DNA of 36,412 bases from Hyphomonas polymorpha PS728 (lineage in GTDB: Bacteria > Pseudomonadota > Alphaproteobacteria > Caulobacterales > Hyphomonadaceae). Location of the stretch: positions 1-36,412 of the forward strand of contig NZ_ARYM01000033.1 in assembly GCF_000685315.1 (NCBI RefSeq). Direction: 5' to 3'. Below are positions 15,985 through 24,774 of this stretch, piece after piece (position 1 is the first letter of the stretch; every line of letters starts with the position of its first letter). Below the pieces are notes generated by a model that made no database searches, was not told the DNA's origin, and saw nothing but the letters and a program-made list of their open reading frames with translations. Both the position numbers and the translations under genes were made by a program.

Positions 15985-18339
15985 ATGGCCCTGAAACCCC
16001 GCCTCATCCTCGCCGTTGCTGTGGCAGCGCTTGCCCCCACCGCCGTCGCGCAGGAAATTGCCCCTGCCGAAGCCGGGCCGGCTGACCCCGAACTTCGCCG
16101 CGAAACCATCACCGTTACGGCCCGGCGCGTCAGCGAAGACCTTCAGGATGTGCCGATCCCCGTCTCGGTGCTGACGGAAGATTTCATCGCCGAGAGCGGT
16201 GCATTCAATGTGGGACGCCTGCGGGAAATTGTGCCGACGCTGCAATTCTATTCGACCAATCCGCGCAACACCTCGATCAATATCCGCGGCCTCGGGGCGC
16301 CCTATGGCCTGACAAATGACGGGCTTGATGCCGGTGTGGGCATGTATGTGGACGGTGTTTTCTACGCCCGGCCCGCCTCCACGACGCTGGACTTTATCGA
16401 CGTGTCCCAGATTGAAGTGGTGCGCGGCCCGCAGGGCACCCTTTTCGGGAAGAACACCACCGCCGGCGCCATCAACATCACCACGAAAAAGCCCTCCTCC
16501 ACACCGGAAACGGAAGTGGAGCTGACTTACGGAAATCTTGGTTATACACAGGCCAAGGGCGCGATATCCGGTCCGATCACGGACAAGATCGCCGGGCGGA
16601 TTTCCTTCTCGGGAACGCAGCGTGACGGCACGCTCTATAACGTGCGCGATAACGACTATATCAACGATCTGAATAATCTGGGCGTGCGCGGCCAGCTGCT
16701 GTTCAATGTTACCGACAGCCTAGAAATCATCCTGGCGGGCGACCATACCCGCCAGCGCCCGAATGGCTATGCGCTGGTTCCGGTGGGCGTTGCGCCGACG
16801 CTGCGCCCGGCCAATCGTCAGTATCAGGCGCTGGCGGACTATTTCGGCTACGCCCCGCCCAGCTTCAACGCGTTTGACCGGCTGACGGACGCCGACACCT
16901 ACCATCAGTCCAACCAGGATATCGGGGGCATATCGCTCACCGCGAACTGGGATATTGGCCCTGGCACGCTCACCTCCATCACCGCCTGGCGTCTCTGGAA
17001 CTGGGGGCCTTCGAACGACCGGGACTTCCTCGGCCTGCCGATCACCACTGTTTCGGCCAATCCCTCCGAGCAAACCCAATGGACACAGGAGTTGCGCTAT
17101 GCCGGCGACCTCAGCGAGCGTCTCGGCTTCGTTGCCGGCGCTTTCTATTTTGCCCAGGAGATCAACTCCACAGGAAACCAGGAGCAGGGCAGCGCGGCGG
17201 CGCGCTGGCTGCTCAACCCATCATCAGCGGGGTGGGATACGCCCGGCCTGCTCGACGGATATGGTCAGATCTCGGACATTCAGTCTAAGAATACCAGCGC
17301 CGCCCTCTTCGGCCAGCTGGAATGGCGGGTGACCGACAGGCTTCGCCTGCTGCCTGGCCTTCGCCTCAACTATGACAAAAAGAGTGTCGACTATGACGCG
17401 CAGGTCTATGGTGGCCTCCAGACGACCAATCCGGCGCTGATTGCCCTGCAGCGCTCCGTGCTGGCGCCGCTGACCTATTCGGCGGATGCAGATGATACCA
17501 ATGTCTCGGGCCAGATCACGGCCGCATATGAAGTCAGCCCGGCGCTCAACCTTTATGCGACCTATGCCACTGCGTTCAAACCTGTTGGCCTCAACCTCAG
17601 CGGCATTCCCAATGATGCGGCCGGCAATCCGGCCATTGAGCTGGCGACGGTTAAACCCGAAGATGTGCGCCATATTGAAGTGGGCCTGAAATCCGAACCC
17701 CGGGATGGCTTTACCGCAAACCTCACCGCCTATGAAACCGAGATCCGGGATTATCAGGTCGGCGTCGTCAACGCCCAGATCGGGGTTCTGCGGGGATATC
17801 TCGCCAATGCCGAAAAGGTTCGGGTGCGGGGCGTTGAATTCGATGGCCGCGCACAGTGGGCGGACAATTTCGTTACCTATGCCGCGCTCGCCTGGACGGA
17901 GGGAAAATATGTAGCCTTCCCCGATGCGCCTCCTGCGCTGGAGGATACCGGCGGCCCGCAGGTCGTCGATATTTCAGGCACGCGGCTGCCGGGTATCTCT
18001 GAATGGTCGGGTTCGGTCGGCGGGGAATACACCTCCGGGGAGAGCGCCTTGCTGGGCCGCGAGGGCAATTACTTCGCCGCGCTCGATGCCTTCTTCCGCT
18101 CGGACTTCTCGTCCAGCCCGACGGAGTCCCGCTATCTCACCGTCGATGGCTATACCACGCTCGCCGGGCGTCTCGGCTTCCGCGCCGCCAATGGCTGGGA
18201 TGTTTATCTCTGGGGCCGCAACCTGCTGGACGAGGATTATTTCGAACTGCTGGCGGCTCAGCCTGGCAATTCCGGCCTCTATGTCGGCCAGCCGGCTGAC
18301 CCGCGCACCTATGGCATCACGCTGCGGGCGAGGTTCTGA
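15985..18339 (+). CDS. TonB-dependent outer-membrane receptor
   Basis: A 784-residue outer-membrane receptor with a cleavable signal peptide (about 1-22, ending TAVAQ). The plug domain starts with RRETITVTARRVSEDLQDVP (TonB-box-like stretch followed by the plug) and includes NIRGLG, YVDGVFYARP and VVRGPQGTLFGKNTTAGAIN. The rest is a beta-barrel ending in ITLRARF with the terminal phenylalanine needed for outer-membrane insertion. GGAGACC precedes the ATG. The length and plug type resemble the siderophore or carbohydrate-type receptors expanded in marine alphaproteobacteria; the ligand is not readable. It is divergent from the Rrf2 regulator. Confidence 0.95.
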   Translation: MALKPRLILAVAVAALAPTAVAQEIAPAEAGPADPELRRETITVTARRVSEDLQDVPIPVSVLTEDFIAESGAFNVGRLREIVPTLQFYSTNPRNTSINIRGLGAPYGLTNDGLDAGVGMYVDGVFYARPASTTLDFIDVSQIEVVRGPQGTLFGKNTTAGAINITTKKPSSTPETEVELTYGNLGYTQAKGAISGPITDKIAGRISFSGTQRDGTLYNVRDNDYINDLNNLGVRGQLLFNVTDSLEIILAGDHTRQRPNGYALVPVGVAPTLRPANRQYQALADYFGYAPPSFNAFDRLTDADTYHQSNQDIGGISLTANWDIGPGTLTSITAWRLWNWGPSNDRDFLGLPITTVSANPSEQTQWTQELRYAGDLSERLGFVAGAFYFAQEINSTGNQEQGSAAARWLLNPSSAGWDTPGLLDGYGQISDIQSKNTSAALFGQLEWRVTDRLRLLPGLRLNYDKKSVDYDAQVYGGLQTTNPALIALQRSVLAPLTYSADADDTNVSGQITAAYEVSPALNLYATYATAFKPVGLNLSGIPNDAAGNPAIELATVKPEDVRHIEVGLKSEPRDGFTANLTAYETEIRDYQVGVVNAQIGVLRGYLANAEKVRVRGVEFDGRAQWADNFVTYAALAWTEGKYVAFPDAPPALEDTGGPQVVDISGTRLPGISEWSGSVGGEYTSGESALLGREGNYFAALDAFFRSDFSSSPTESRYLTVDGYTTLAGRLGFRAANGWDVYLWGRNLLDEDYFELLAAQPGNSGLYVGQPADPRTYGITLRARF

Positions 18340-18369
18340 GGCGGGAAAGGCCAGATTTGTGGAGGGGAC

Positions 18370-18443
18370 TGGAGCGGGTGAAGGGAATCGAACCCTCGTC
18401 GTCAGCTTGGGAAGCTGCTGCTCTACCATTGAGCTACACCCGC
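18370..18443 (-). tRNA. tRNA-Gly(CCC)
   Basis: Read on the minus strand, the 7-bp acceptor arms GCGGGTG and CACCCGC pair perfectly. The D arm is GCTC-AATGGTA-GAGC. The anticodon arm reads GCAGC-TTCCCAA-GCTGA, giving anticodon CCC after U33; its outermost pair is a G-A mismatch. The T arm is GAGGG-TTCGATT-CCCTT. The 3' end is TCCA, so CCA is encoded in the DNA. It reads glycine GGG codons. Confidence 0.95.
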
Positions 18444-18491
18444 GCGCGAGGCGTATTTGAGCCGGAACCGGTTTCAGATCAAGCCCTCGCT

Positions 18492-18944
18492 TCAGCGGTC
18501 CGGTTTCCCTTCCAGGCAGATCAGGGTCTGCTGGCCCACTGCCACCAGCGTGCGGCCCGCGCCCTTGCAGGCGAAGACTTCCAGTGTGCACACGGTCAGC
18601 GTCCGCCCGGATTTGATGACGGTGCCCACCGCCTCCAGCCGGTCGCCCTCCGCCGGGGCGATGAGGTTGATCTTGAACTCCACGGTCAACACTGAGCTGC
18701 CCTCCGGGAAGAGGGTGAAGCCGGCATAGCCGCCCGCAGAATCGGCGATCGCCGAAGTGCCCCCGGCATGGAAAAAGCCGTGCTGCTGGGTCAGCTCCTC
18801 GCGGAAGGGCAGCACGATCACCACCCTCCCGCGCGACACCTGTGTCATCTCTGCGCCCAGATGCGCCATCAGCCCCTGCCGGGCAAAGCTCTCGCGCACG
18901 CGCTGCTGGGCGGCGGCAGGAAGCGGAAGGGTATCGTCGGTCAT
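18492..18944 (-). CDS. PaaI-family hotdog thioesterase
   Basis: A 150-residue hotdog-fold protein. Its core GFFHAGGTSAIADSAGGYAG (about 55-74) is the PaaI helix, where the active-site Asp/Asn and the H-A-G-G turn are located; VEFKINLIAPAEGDRL and the C-terminal TLVAVGQQTLI strands complete the domain. Such enzymes hydrolyse acyl-CoA thioesters, often aryl or phenylacetyl-CoA intermediates. The ATG at 18944 has AAGGCG upstream. It stands between the tRNA-Gly gene and the divergent NTF2-like gene. Confidence 0.88.
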   Translation of the reverse strand: MTDDTLPLPAAAQQRVRESFARQGLMAHLGAEMTQVSRGRVVIVLPFREELTQQHGFFHAGGTSAIADSAGGYAGFTLFPEGSSVLTVEFKINLIAPAEGDRLEAVGTVIKSGRTLTVCTLEVFACKGAGRTLVAVGQQTLICLEGKPDR

Positions 18945-19144
18945 TGGTCTTGCGCCTTCTGGCTGGAAACGGGTGGCCTCTGCCTCTCCCGGCTGCCTGC
19001 CCGTGAAAACTGAAAAATCCTGCATCGCGCGTGAGCTGAGCTTTCCTGCCCCTTGCCCTCAACAAGGCTTGAGATTTCTTCACTCGCCAGCATCTGCGGC
19101 GGCGGGCGAAGGTCTGCGCACCAACAGACAGGAAATGCGTTTCC

Positions 19145-19525
19145 ATGACGACACTCTCCCGCGCCGATCTCATCGCCCATGCCGAAGCCTGGATCAGGGA
19201 CTGGAACGCGCATGATGTGGACGCCGTGATTGCGCCGTGGGCGGATGATGGTGTGTTCATCAGCCCCGTCGCCGCCGCAGTCACCGGCAACCCGGTCATC
19301 CAGGGCAAAGCGGCGCTGAAGGCCTATTGGCAGGGCGCGCTCAAACGGGCCGGGGGCCTGCACTTCACGCCGCTGTCCCTGCAGGTTGATCCGGAAACGC
19401 AAAGCCTGCTCGTTCACTACCACTCCCGCGCCAGCGCCCGGCAGGTGCGCGCGGCTGAACTCATGGTATTCGAGGAGGGGAAACAGGTGCGCGGCGAAGC
19501 CTTTTATGGCGCAGAGATGCCGTAG
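19145..19525 (+). CDS. NTF2-like / SnoaL-like domain protein
   Basis: A 126-residue protein of the NTF2-like cone fold: helices LIAHAEAWIRDWNAHDVDAV, the hydrophobic turn IAPWADDGVFISP, and an alternating sheet ending RGEAFYGAEMP. Family members include ketosteroid isomerases, SnoaL cyclases and polyketide-tailoring proteins, as well as small binding proteins without activity. It precedes the DUF1330 gene by 22 bp on the same strand, likely an operon. No activity can be claimed. Confidence 0.8.
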   Translation: MTTLSRADLIAHAEAWIRDWNAHDVDAVIAPWADDGVFISPVAAAVTGNPVIQGKAALKAYWQGALKRAGGLHFTPLSLQVDPETQSLLVHYHSRASARQVRAAELMVFEEGKQVRGEAFYGAEMP

Positions 19526-19547
19526 GGCCAGAGTAAGGAGCCACGCC

Positions 19548-19838
19548 ATGCCCGTCTATGTGATCGCCCAGTTGAAGATTGAGGATCGCCCCCGTTATCA
19601 GCGCTATGTGGAGAGGTTTATGCCGGTACTGGCCGCCCATGGTGGCCGCCTCCTCGCCGCTGACGAAGCCCCCGCACGCGAAGAAGGTGACTGGCCTTAT
19701 GACAAGGTGATCCTTCTTTCCTTTCCGGATGAAGCGCGCTTCCGCGCCTGGGCAGCCTCGCCGGAATATAAGCGGATTGCGCGGGACAGGACCGCGGCAA
19801 CTACCGGCCCCGTCATCCTGGCGCATGGAATAGGATAG
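19548..19838 (+). CDS. DUF1330 family protein
   Basis: A 96-residue protein fitting DUF1330: PVYVIAQLKIEDRPRYQRYVE at the start, AAHGGRLLAADEAP in the middle, and VILLSFPDEARFRAWAASPEYKRI at the end. It has the ferredoxin-like dimeric alpha/beta-barrel fold, and its biochemical role is unknown. AAGGAG precedes the ATG by seven bases. It follows the NTF2-like gene closely and converges with the second NTF2-like gene. Confidence 0.85.
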   Translation: MPVYVIAQLKIEDRPRYQRYVERFMPVLAAHGGRLLAADEAPAREEGDWPYDKVILLSFPDEARFRAWAASPEYKRIARDRTAATTGPVILAHGIG

Positions 19839-19906
19839 TCCTCAGATGACGGATCGATGCGGAAACGCGCTCAGGCTGGAAATGCCCCGCGGCCCTGCGC
19901 GCACCC

Positions 19907-20269
19907 TCAGCCCGGCAACTGGTGCACGTAGACCTCGTTATGGGCGATCTTGCCGTCTTTCAGGAGGACGAGATCAAAGCCGCGCAGCCTGCCGCCAGCC
20001 CCACCCGGCCCGACCGTGCAGATCCAGCGCCCGCAAAACCCGCCTTCAATCGCCCACACCGCCTCGGGCACATACACCATCTCCGGCGTGGCCCCGAACA
20101 GGCCTTGCAGATAGGTCCGCAGCGCGTCCTGCCCCTTCAGGCCACCGGCCGTCTGCGGGTCCATATAGACCGTATCTTCGGAATAGAACGACACCAGCCG
20201 CTCGGTGTCCTTGTCAGACCACGCTTTCAGCCAGTCCACATTGAATGCTTCGATGTCCGCAATGCTCAT
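19907..20269 (-). CDS. NTF2-like / SnoaL-like domain protein (second copy)
   Basis: A 120-residue NTF2-like protein: MSIADIEAFNVDWLKAWSDKD, then VSFYSEDTVYMDPQTAGGLKG and DALRTYLQGLFG, and a C-terminal sheet with KIAHNEVYVHQL. It starts 4 bp after the stop of the FAD monooxygenase gene and shares its transcript. AAGGAG lies just upstream, inside the monooxygenase end. Coupling to a flavin monooxygenase suggests a small-molecule modification step or isomerisation; this is inference. Confidence 0.82.
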   Translation of the reverse strand: MSIADIEAFNVDWLKAWSDKDTERLVSFYSEDTVYMDPQTAGGLKGQDALRTYLQGLFGATPEMVYVPEAVWAIEGGFCGRWICTVGPGGAGGRLRGFDLVLLKDGKIAHNEVYVHQLPG

Positions 20270-20273
20270 CGGC

Positions 20274-21503
20274 TCAGGCTCCTTCCAGCACGCGTTGGCG
20301 ATGTGCTTCTGTGAAAAACTCCGGCGGCACCATGTCCGGCCCGGCCAGCACGGCAACGCCGTGCATCCCGATCGTCGGATCGGTCAGACGGCGCATGTGA
20401 TAGGCGTGGCGCCGCGCGCGGGCCGTCTCTCCGAATTCCATGTCGAGGGCGGCCTGCAACTGCCCGGCAAAGCGCAGCCGCCGCATCCGCTCGGCTCGTT
20501 CTTCTGCATACGGCGTAAAGTCTGGCTTGCCGCCTGGCCCGGCGCCCTTGAGAATATCCGACACAATACGCACATCGCGGTAGGTGATCGAGAGGCCGAG
20601 GCCGTTGATCGGATCGTTCCACCCTGCCGCGTCACCGATCAGGACGGCGCCCTCTGCAAAAGGTTCGTCGGTCCAGCTGTCATTGTTGAAATAGGCGAAC
20701 AGTGGCCCCACGGGCGTGCCCGCCGCAATCGCTTCATTCGCGGGCACGGAGTCAAACCGGAACGCCTCCAGGAAACGCTGGGCCCGGTTCTCGCCATTGA
20801 AACGCGCCTTGTCTTCCAGCGCATAGCCGCCATAGACGCGCACTTTCGTGCCCCCCTGCGGAAACGCCAGGAAGCCGAAATCCCGCTCCGTCCCGATGGA
20901 CTGGCGGGTATCGTCGATGCCCTTCACATTATCCACCAGCAGCCCGGCGAACCAGTGATGCGGCTTGTCCTGATGCAGGGTGATGCCGGCCTTGCTGCGG
21001 ACTTCCGACTGGCGCCCCTCCGCGCCCACGATCAGCGGCGCCGTGGCCGTGTGGGGTGCGCCGTCATGCGTGTAGGTCACGCTTGGGCTTGCTCCCAGCG
21101 TCACGCTGTCGATCACCACAGGCCGCAGCGCCGTCGCCCCGGCGCGCTGCGCTTCGCCAAACAAAGTTTCGCAATGATGCGGGTGCCCGATGCACAGCGG
21201 CCCGGCAATATCCGGCAGCAGGCCCAGCGGTATCGCCGCCTGCTCACACAGCTCCGGCGGCAGGCTTTCATCATAGGTCACATGCGAGGTGATGTGGTGC
21301 CCGCCCGCGCTTTTCAGCAGATCATAGAGGCCCACACGCTTGGTCTCGGCCACGCCCCAGGGCGCAATCCATTCCCCGCGCACCCGGTCCTCATACTGCG
21401 CCTGTTTCTCCAGCAGCAGCACGCTCCACCCGGCCTTCGCCATCACCGCCGCCAGGGCCGATCCGCCTATGCCGCCGCCCACAATGATCAGATCGTATTT
21501 CAT
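20274..21503 (-). CDS. FAD-dependent monooxygenase (PHBH/UbiH fold)
   Basis: A 409-residue flavoprotein. The N-terminal Rossmann motif is DLIIVGGGIGGSALAAVMAK (about 4-23), with the acidic ribose-binding LLEKQ. IVGAEGRQSEVR matches the DG motif and AVLIGDAAGWNDPINGLGLS is the second FAD-binding GD motif with the conserved proline. The C-terminal helical part is family-typical. It likely hydroxylates an aromatic or unsaturated substrate using NAD(P)H. The start at 21503 is divergent from the isomerase-like gene. Confidence 0.9.
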   Translation of the reverse strand: MKYDLIIVGGGIGGSALAAVMAKAGWSVLLLEKQAQYEDRVRGEWIAPWGVAETKRVGLYDLLKSAGGHHITSHVTYDESLPPELCEQAAIPLGLLPDIAGPLCIGHPHHCETLFGEAQRAGATALRPVVIDSVTLGASPSVTYTHDGAPHTATAPLIVGAEGRQSEVRSKAGITLHQDKPHHWFAGLLVDNVKGIDDTRQSIGTERDFGFLAFPQGGTKVRVYGGYALEDKARFNGENRAQRFLEAFRFDSVPANEAIAAGTPVGPLFAYFNNDSWTDEPFAEGAVLIGDAAGWNDPINGLGLSITYRDVRIVSDILKGAGPGGKPDFTPYAEERAERMRRLRFAGQLQAALDMEFGETARARRHAYHMRRLTDPTIGMHGVAVLAGPDMVPPEFFTEAHRQRVLEGA

Positions 21504-21573
21504 GGCGCTCCCCGGATTTGCTCTGTTTTGCCACCAATCATCATTGGCGCCGGCACGCTGTCAAACTTTACCA

Positions 21574-21592
21574 CGGGGCATTCAACGCCCCG
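21574..21592. promoter_or_regulatory. Inverted repeat between FAD monooxygenase and isomerase
   Basis: CGGGGC-attcaac-GCCCCG is a perfect 6-bp inverted repeat with a 7-base spacer, in the divergent gap between the two genes. It may be an operator, but is too short to be sure. Confidence 0.2.
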
Positions 21593-21657
21593 ATTGCGCT
21601 TTTCTCCCTTTCCCCGCAGTCAATTCTTCTGAAACCGCGTCCTCAGGAACCACCCCC

Positions 21658-22266
21658 ATGAAAGCTGCTGTCCCCATCGAGTTCTGGTTCGATTTTTCTT
21701 CCGGCTACGCCTATTTCGCCGCGCTGGAGATTGACGCGCTCGGCGCCCGCGTGGGCCGAGCCGTTCTCTGGCGGCCTTACATGCTGGGCACGGCCTTCAA
21801 GGTGACCGGTATGCGCGGGCTTTCTTCCACGCCGGTGAAAGGCGATTATGCCCGGCATGACTGGGCCCGCGCTGCCCGCCGCCTGGGCGTGCCTTTCGCT
21901 CCGCCGCCGGATCATCCGAAAATCGCATTGCCCGCCACCCGCGCCTTCTACTGGATCGAGGCAAACCATCCCGGACACGAGGCCCCCTTCGCCCGCGACG
22001 TGTTTCGCCGCTACTATTCCGGCGCGCTCGACACCAGCGATCCAGACGCCGTCGCGGGCCTTGCGCCGGCCCTCGGCCTTGACCGTGCCGCCCTGCGCGC
22101 AGGCCTGGAAGCCTCAGCCATCAAGGAGCGTGCCCGCGCCCTGGGAGACGCCGCTGTCGCCCGCGGCATTTTCGGCTCACCCTTCTTCATGATCGATGGC
22201 GAGCCCTTCTGGGGATGGGACCGACTGCCCATGCTGGAAGACTGGGCGCGCAGCGGCGGCTGGTAA
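21658..22266 (+). CDS. DsbA-family 2-hydroxychromene-2-carboxylate isomerase-like
   Basis: A 202-residue thioredoxin-fold protein of the kappa GST/DsbA group. The N-terminal PIEFWFDFSSGYAYFAALE matches the FDFSSPYSY signature with the catalytic serine, and the C-terminal GIFGSPFFMIDGEPFWGWDRL is the usual VFGVPTF-type segment plus the aromatic-rich end. 2-Hydroxychromene-2-carboxylate isomerases are used in naphthalene and polyaromatic degradation. No other naphthalene genes are visible nearby, so a related glutathione-dependent isomerase is possible. It starts at the ATG at 21658. Confidence 0.85.
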   Translation: MKAAVPIEFWFDFSSGYAYFAALEIDALGARVGRAVLWRPYMLGTAFKVTGMRGLSSTPVKGDYARHDWARAARRLGVPFAPPPDHPKIALPATRAFYWIEANHPGHEAPFARDVFRRYYSGALDTSDPDAVAGLAPALGLDRAALRAGLEASAIKERARALGDAAVARGIFGSPFFMIDGEPFWGWDRLPMLEDWARSGGW

Positions 22267-22313
22267 TTCAGCGCGCACCCGCCTAAAGCCAGCCATCCTC
22301 TCCGGGGCCCCGC

Positions 22314-22961
22314 ATGGATCCGATCACCGCTATTCTTTCCTTCTCAGTCGCCGCGCTGCTGGTGACGCTGACGCCGGGCCTTGATACCGCGCTTGTGCTG
22401 CGCACCGCGATGGTGGAAGGCCCGCGCCGGGGCATGATCGCGGGCGCAGGCATCACGCTCGGCGTCTTCATCTGGGGCATTGCCGCCGCCGCTGGCGCCG
22501 GGTCGCTTGCCGCCATCTCACCGCTGGCCTATCAGGCGCTGCGGATCGCTGGCGCGCTCTATGTTCTGTGGCTGGGCGGGCAGATGCTTTGGTCTGCGGC
22601 GCAGATCTGGCGGCAGCAATCGGCCCCGCCAAAGGTCAGCGCTGAGGCCGTCCGCCAGCCCAACTGGTTTCTCAGGGGGCTGACAACCAATCTGCTGAAC
22701 CCCAAGGCGGGCCTCTTCTATGCCGGCCTGATGCCGCAATTCCTGCCGCGCGATCATTTCGGCCCTGCGGGGCTGATCGCTTTCGGCGCGGGCCTTGCGC
22801 TGATCCACTGCGTCTTTGGCCTGATCTTCTTTGGCCTGATCGCCAGCGCCGCCGGCCGGGCCAGCGCGTTCCTGGCCCGGCCCGGCGTGCGCGCCAGCAT
22901 TGAAGGGGCAACCGGTCTTGTCCTCTGTCTCGCTGCCGCTGCGCTGCTACTGACGCATTAG
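22314..22961 (+). CDS. LysE/RhtB-family amino-acid exporter
   Basis: A 215-residue inner-membrane protein with about six hydrophobic segments. LysE motifs: VTLTPGLDTALVLRTAM at residues 17-33 (the TPGPD-type signature), GITLGVFIWGIAAAAG, and NLLNPKAGLFYAGLMPQFLP. LysE proteins export amino acids or homoserine lactones. It overlaps the convergent LysR-type regulator gene by 4 bp, a position often taken by an exporter and its regulator. Confidence 0.9.
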   Translation: MDPITAILSFSVAALLVTLTPGLDTALVLRTAMVEGPRRGMIAGAGITLGVFIWGIAAAAGAGSLAAISPLAYQALRIAGALYVLWLGGQMLWSAAQIWRQQSAPPKVSAEAVRQPNWFLRGLTTNLLNPKAGLFYAGLMPQFLPRDHFGPAGLIAFGAGLALIHCVFGLIFFGLIASAAGRASAFLARPGVRASIEGATGLVLCLAAAALLLTH

Positions 22962-23869
22962 CGCTCCGGCGCGTCCAGCTGCCCCAGCAGCCAGCTGCGC
23001 AGATTGCGTACGCGCCGGTCGGTCGCCAGCGCTTCGGGATAGACCAGCCAGTAAGCCCCGCCCGCCTCGATCCGGTGATCGAATACCGGGGCGAGCCGCC
23101 CGGCCTTCACATCTGCCTCGGCAATTTCCCAGCCCGCCAGCGTCAGGCCCGCCCCATCGGCGGCGGCACGCAGGGCAAGGCTGGTGGAGTCCACCATCGT
23201 CACCGCGCCGGGAGAGACAGGCCCGCCCGGCAGGCTGGCATTCCAGTCTGCCCAGTTGCGCGGCCGGTATTGTGACAGGAAGAGGTTTGACGCCGCCACC
23301 ACCTCGCGCGGGTCTCGCCCGCGCAGCTGCGACGGCGCGGCCAGCAGCGTTACTGTTTCCGGGAACAGACGATCCGCCCTCAGACCATGCCATTTGCCCG
23401 CGCCATGGCGCACCGCCACATCGGCGGCGCCTGCAGACAGGTCCACCACCTCCTGACTGGTCGAGATCAGGAGCTCAAACCCCGCTTTCTCGAACGGATA
23501 CTGCGCCAGCCGGGGCGAGAGCCAATGCACGGCAAAGGTCGGCAGCATGGTGAGCCGCAGCGGCCCCCTGCGCCGCTCCTCGGTCACATCCGCTACCGCC
23601 GCGCCAATCCGGGCAAAGCCTTCGGTCAGTGGCGGGGCGAGCCGCGCGCCGGCAGGCGTCAGCTCCAGCCGCGATCCCACCCGGCGCATCAGATCCACGC
23701 CGAGCGCCTCTTCCAGCGCTTTGAGCTGGTGGGAGACCGCAGACGGTGTCACGTTCAGCTCGCTCGCCGCGTCCTTGATCGACAACAGCCGCGCCGCCGC
23801 CTCAAACGCGCGGAGGGCATTCAGCGGCACATTCAGGCGAGGCAGGGAGGCAAAACTTTGATCAAGCAT
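22958..23869 (-). CDS. LysR-type regulator, GcvA-like
   Basis: A 303-residue LysR-type regulator. The N-terminal winged helix (about 15-75) reads LNALRAFEAAARLLSIKDAA and ELNVTPSAVSHQLKALEEAL; the GcvA subfamily feature is the PPLNALRAFEAAAR start. The C-terminal part is the periplasmic-binding-like effector domain, with LRLTMLPTFAVHWLSPRL. It converges on and overlaps the LysE gene by 4 bp. GcvA controls glycine cleavage in Escherichia coli; this paralog's target is unknown. Confidence 0.9.
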   Translation of the reverse strand: MLDQSFASLPRLNVPLNALRAFEAAARLLSIKDAASELNVTPSAVSHQLKALEEALGVDLMRRVGSRLELTPAGARLAPPLTEGFARIGAAVADVTEERRRGPLRLTMLPTFAVHWLSPRLAQYPFEKAGFELLISTSQEVVDLSAGAADVAVRHGAGKWHGLRADRLFPETVTLLAAPSQLRGRDPREVVAASNLFLSQYRPRNWADWNASLPGGPVSPGAVTMVDSTSLALRAAADGAGLTLAGWEIAEADVKAGRLAPVFDHRIEAGGAYWLVYPEALATDRRVRNLRSWLLGQLDAPER

Positions 23870-23925
23870 GGCGAAATCCTAGCGCCCGGCGGCGCGGAGC
23901 GGAAGCCGCCTTCAGGCGCTGCAGG

Positions 23926-24774
23926 TCAGAGCAGCTCTGCCTTAAAGGGACGCCCCTGCCAGCGCAGCGCCGCCACTTCGGCCGCCAGTGGCATTTCTGC
24001 CGGCGCCCCGGGGACCATGGCCGATAGGACCGCAAACACGGTTCCCACCGCCTGCTCTGCGGCCTCTACCAAGGTCATCCCCCCATCCAGCGCCGCTGTC
24101 AGCGCGCCGGTGAAGAGGTCGCCGGTGCCATTGGGGCGCACGTCCACCTTCGGTGTGCGGATGCGCCAGACGGCGCCGCCTTCACCAATCAGCGTGTCGA
24201 TGAAGCCGGGCGCTGCCTCCGGGATCGCCCCGGTCACGGCCAGCCGCCGCGGCAGGCCCGGTGGCAGGCCCTGTTTCAGCGCAGCCGCCACCGCTTCCGT
24301 GCCATGGTCTGCCAGCCCGGCCAGCAGGCCAAATTCGAAGGCGTTCGGCGTCAGGATGTCGGCCAGTGGCGCGAGCTCCGCCCGGAAAAACTCCGGTAAC
24401 CCGGCAGCCACGAACACGCCAAGGTCACTGTCGCCGATCACCGGGTCACAGATGTAGGTCAACTGAGGATTGGCCGCTTTCACGCGCTGTACAAAATCGC
24501 GCACCGCCTCGCCATTGCCTACAGAGCCGAGATAGCCCGTCACCATGAGGCGCGACGTGGCCACCAGCCCGCGCTCCTCAACGCCGGTCAGCAGGTCCGC
24601 CACAAAGTCTGGCGGCAATATCTTTCCGCGCAGCGTCGGATAGTGCGGTGTGTTGGAGAGCAGCGTGGTCGGCACAGCATAGACGTCCACGCCGTTCGCC
24701 ATCATCGGATGGATCGCCGCGCTGTTGCCCACATGGCCGAACACCACCTGGCTCTGGATCGAAATGACGCTCAC
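23926..24774 (-). CDS. pdxY: Pyridoxal kinase PdxY-like
   Basis: A 282-residue ribokinase-like kinase that phosphorylates pyridoxal in the vitamin B6 salvage path. The signature ISIQSQVVFGHVGNSAA starts the protein; NGVDVYAVPTTLLSNTPHY, ICDPVIGD, LTPNAFEFGLLAG and RPNGTGDLFTGAL (the anion hole with its catalytic Asp) follow. It starts at a GTG at 24774 that overlaps the stop of yggS (GTGA), so the two are translationally coupled and the GTG start is firm. PdxK is the only close alternative. Confidence 0.9.
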   Translation of the reverse strand: MSVISIQSQVVFGHVGNSAAIHPMMANGVDVYAVPTTLLSNTPHYPTLRGKILPPDFVADLLTGVEERGLVATSRLMVTGYLGSVGNGEAVRDFVQRVKAANPQLTYICDPVIGDSDLGVFVAAGLPEFFRAELAPLADILTPNAFEFGLLAGLADHGTEAVAAALKQGLPPGLPRRLAVTGAIPEAAPGFIDTLIGEGGAVWRIRTPKVDVRPNGTGDLFTGALTAALDGGMTLVEAAEQAVGTVFAVLSAMVPGAPAEMPLAAEVAALRWQGRPFKAELL

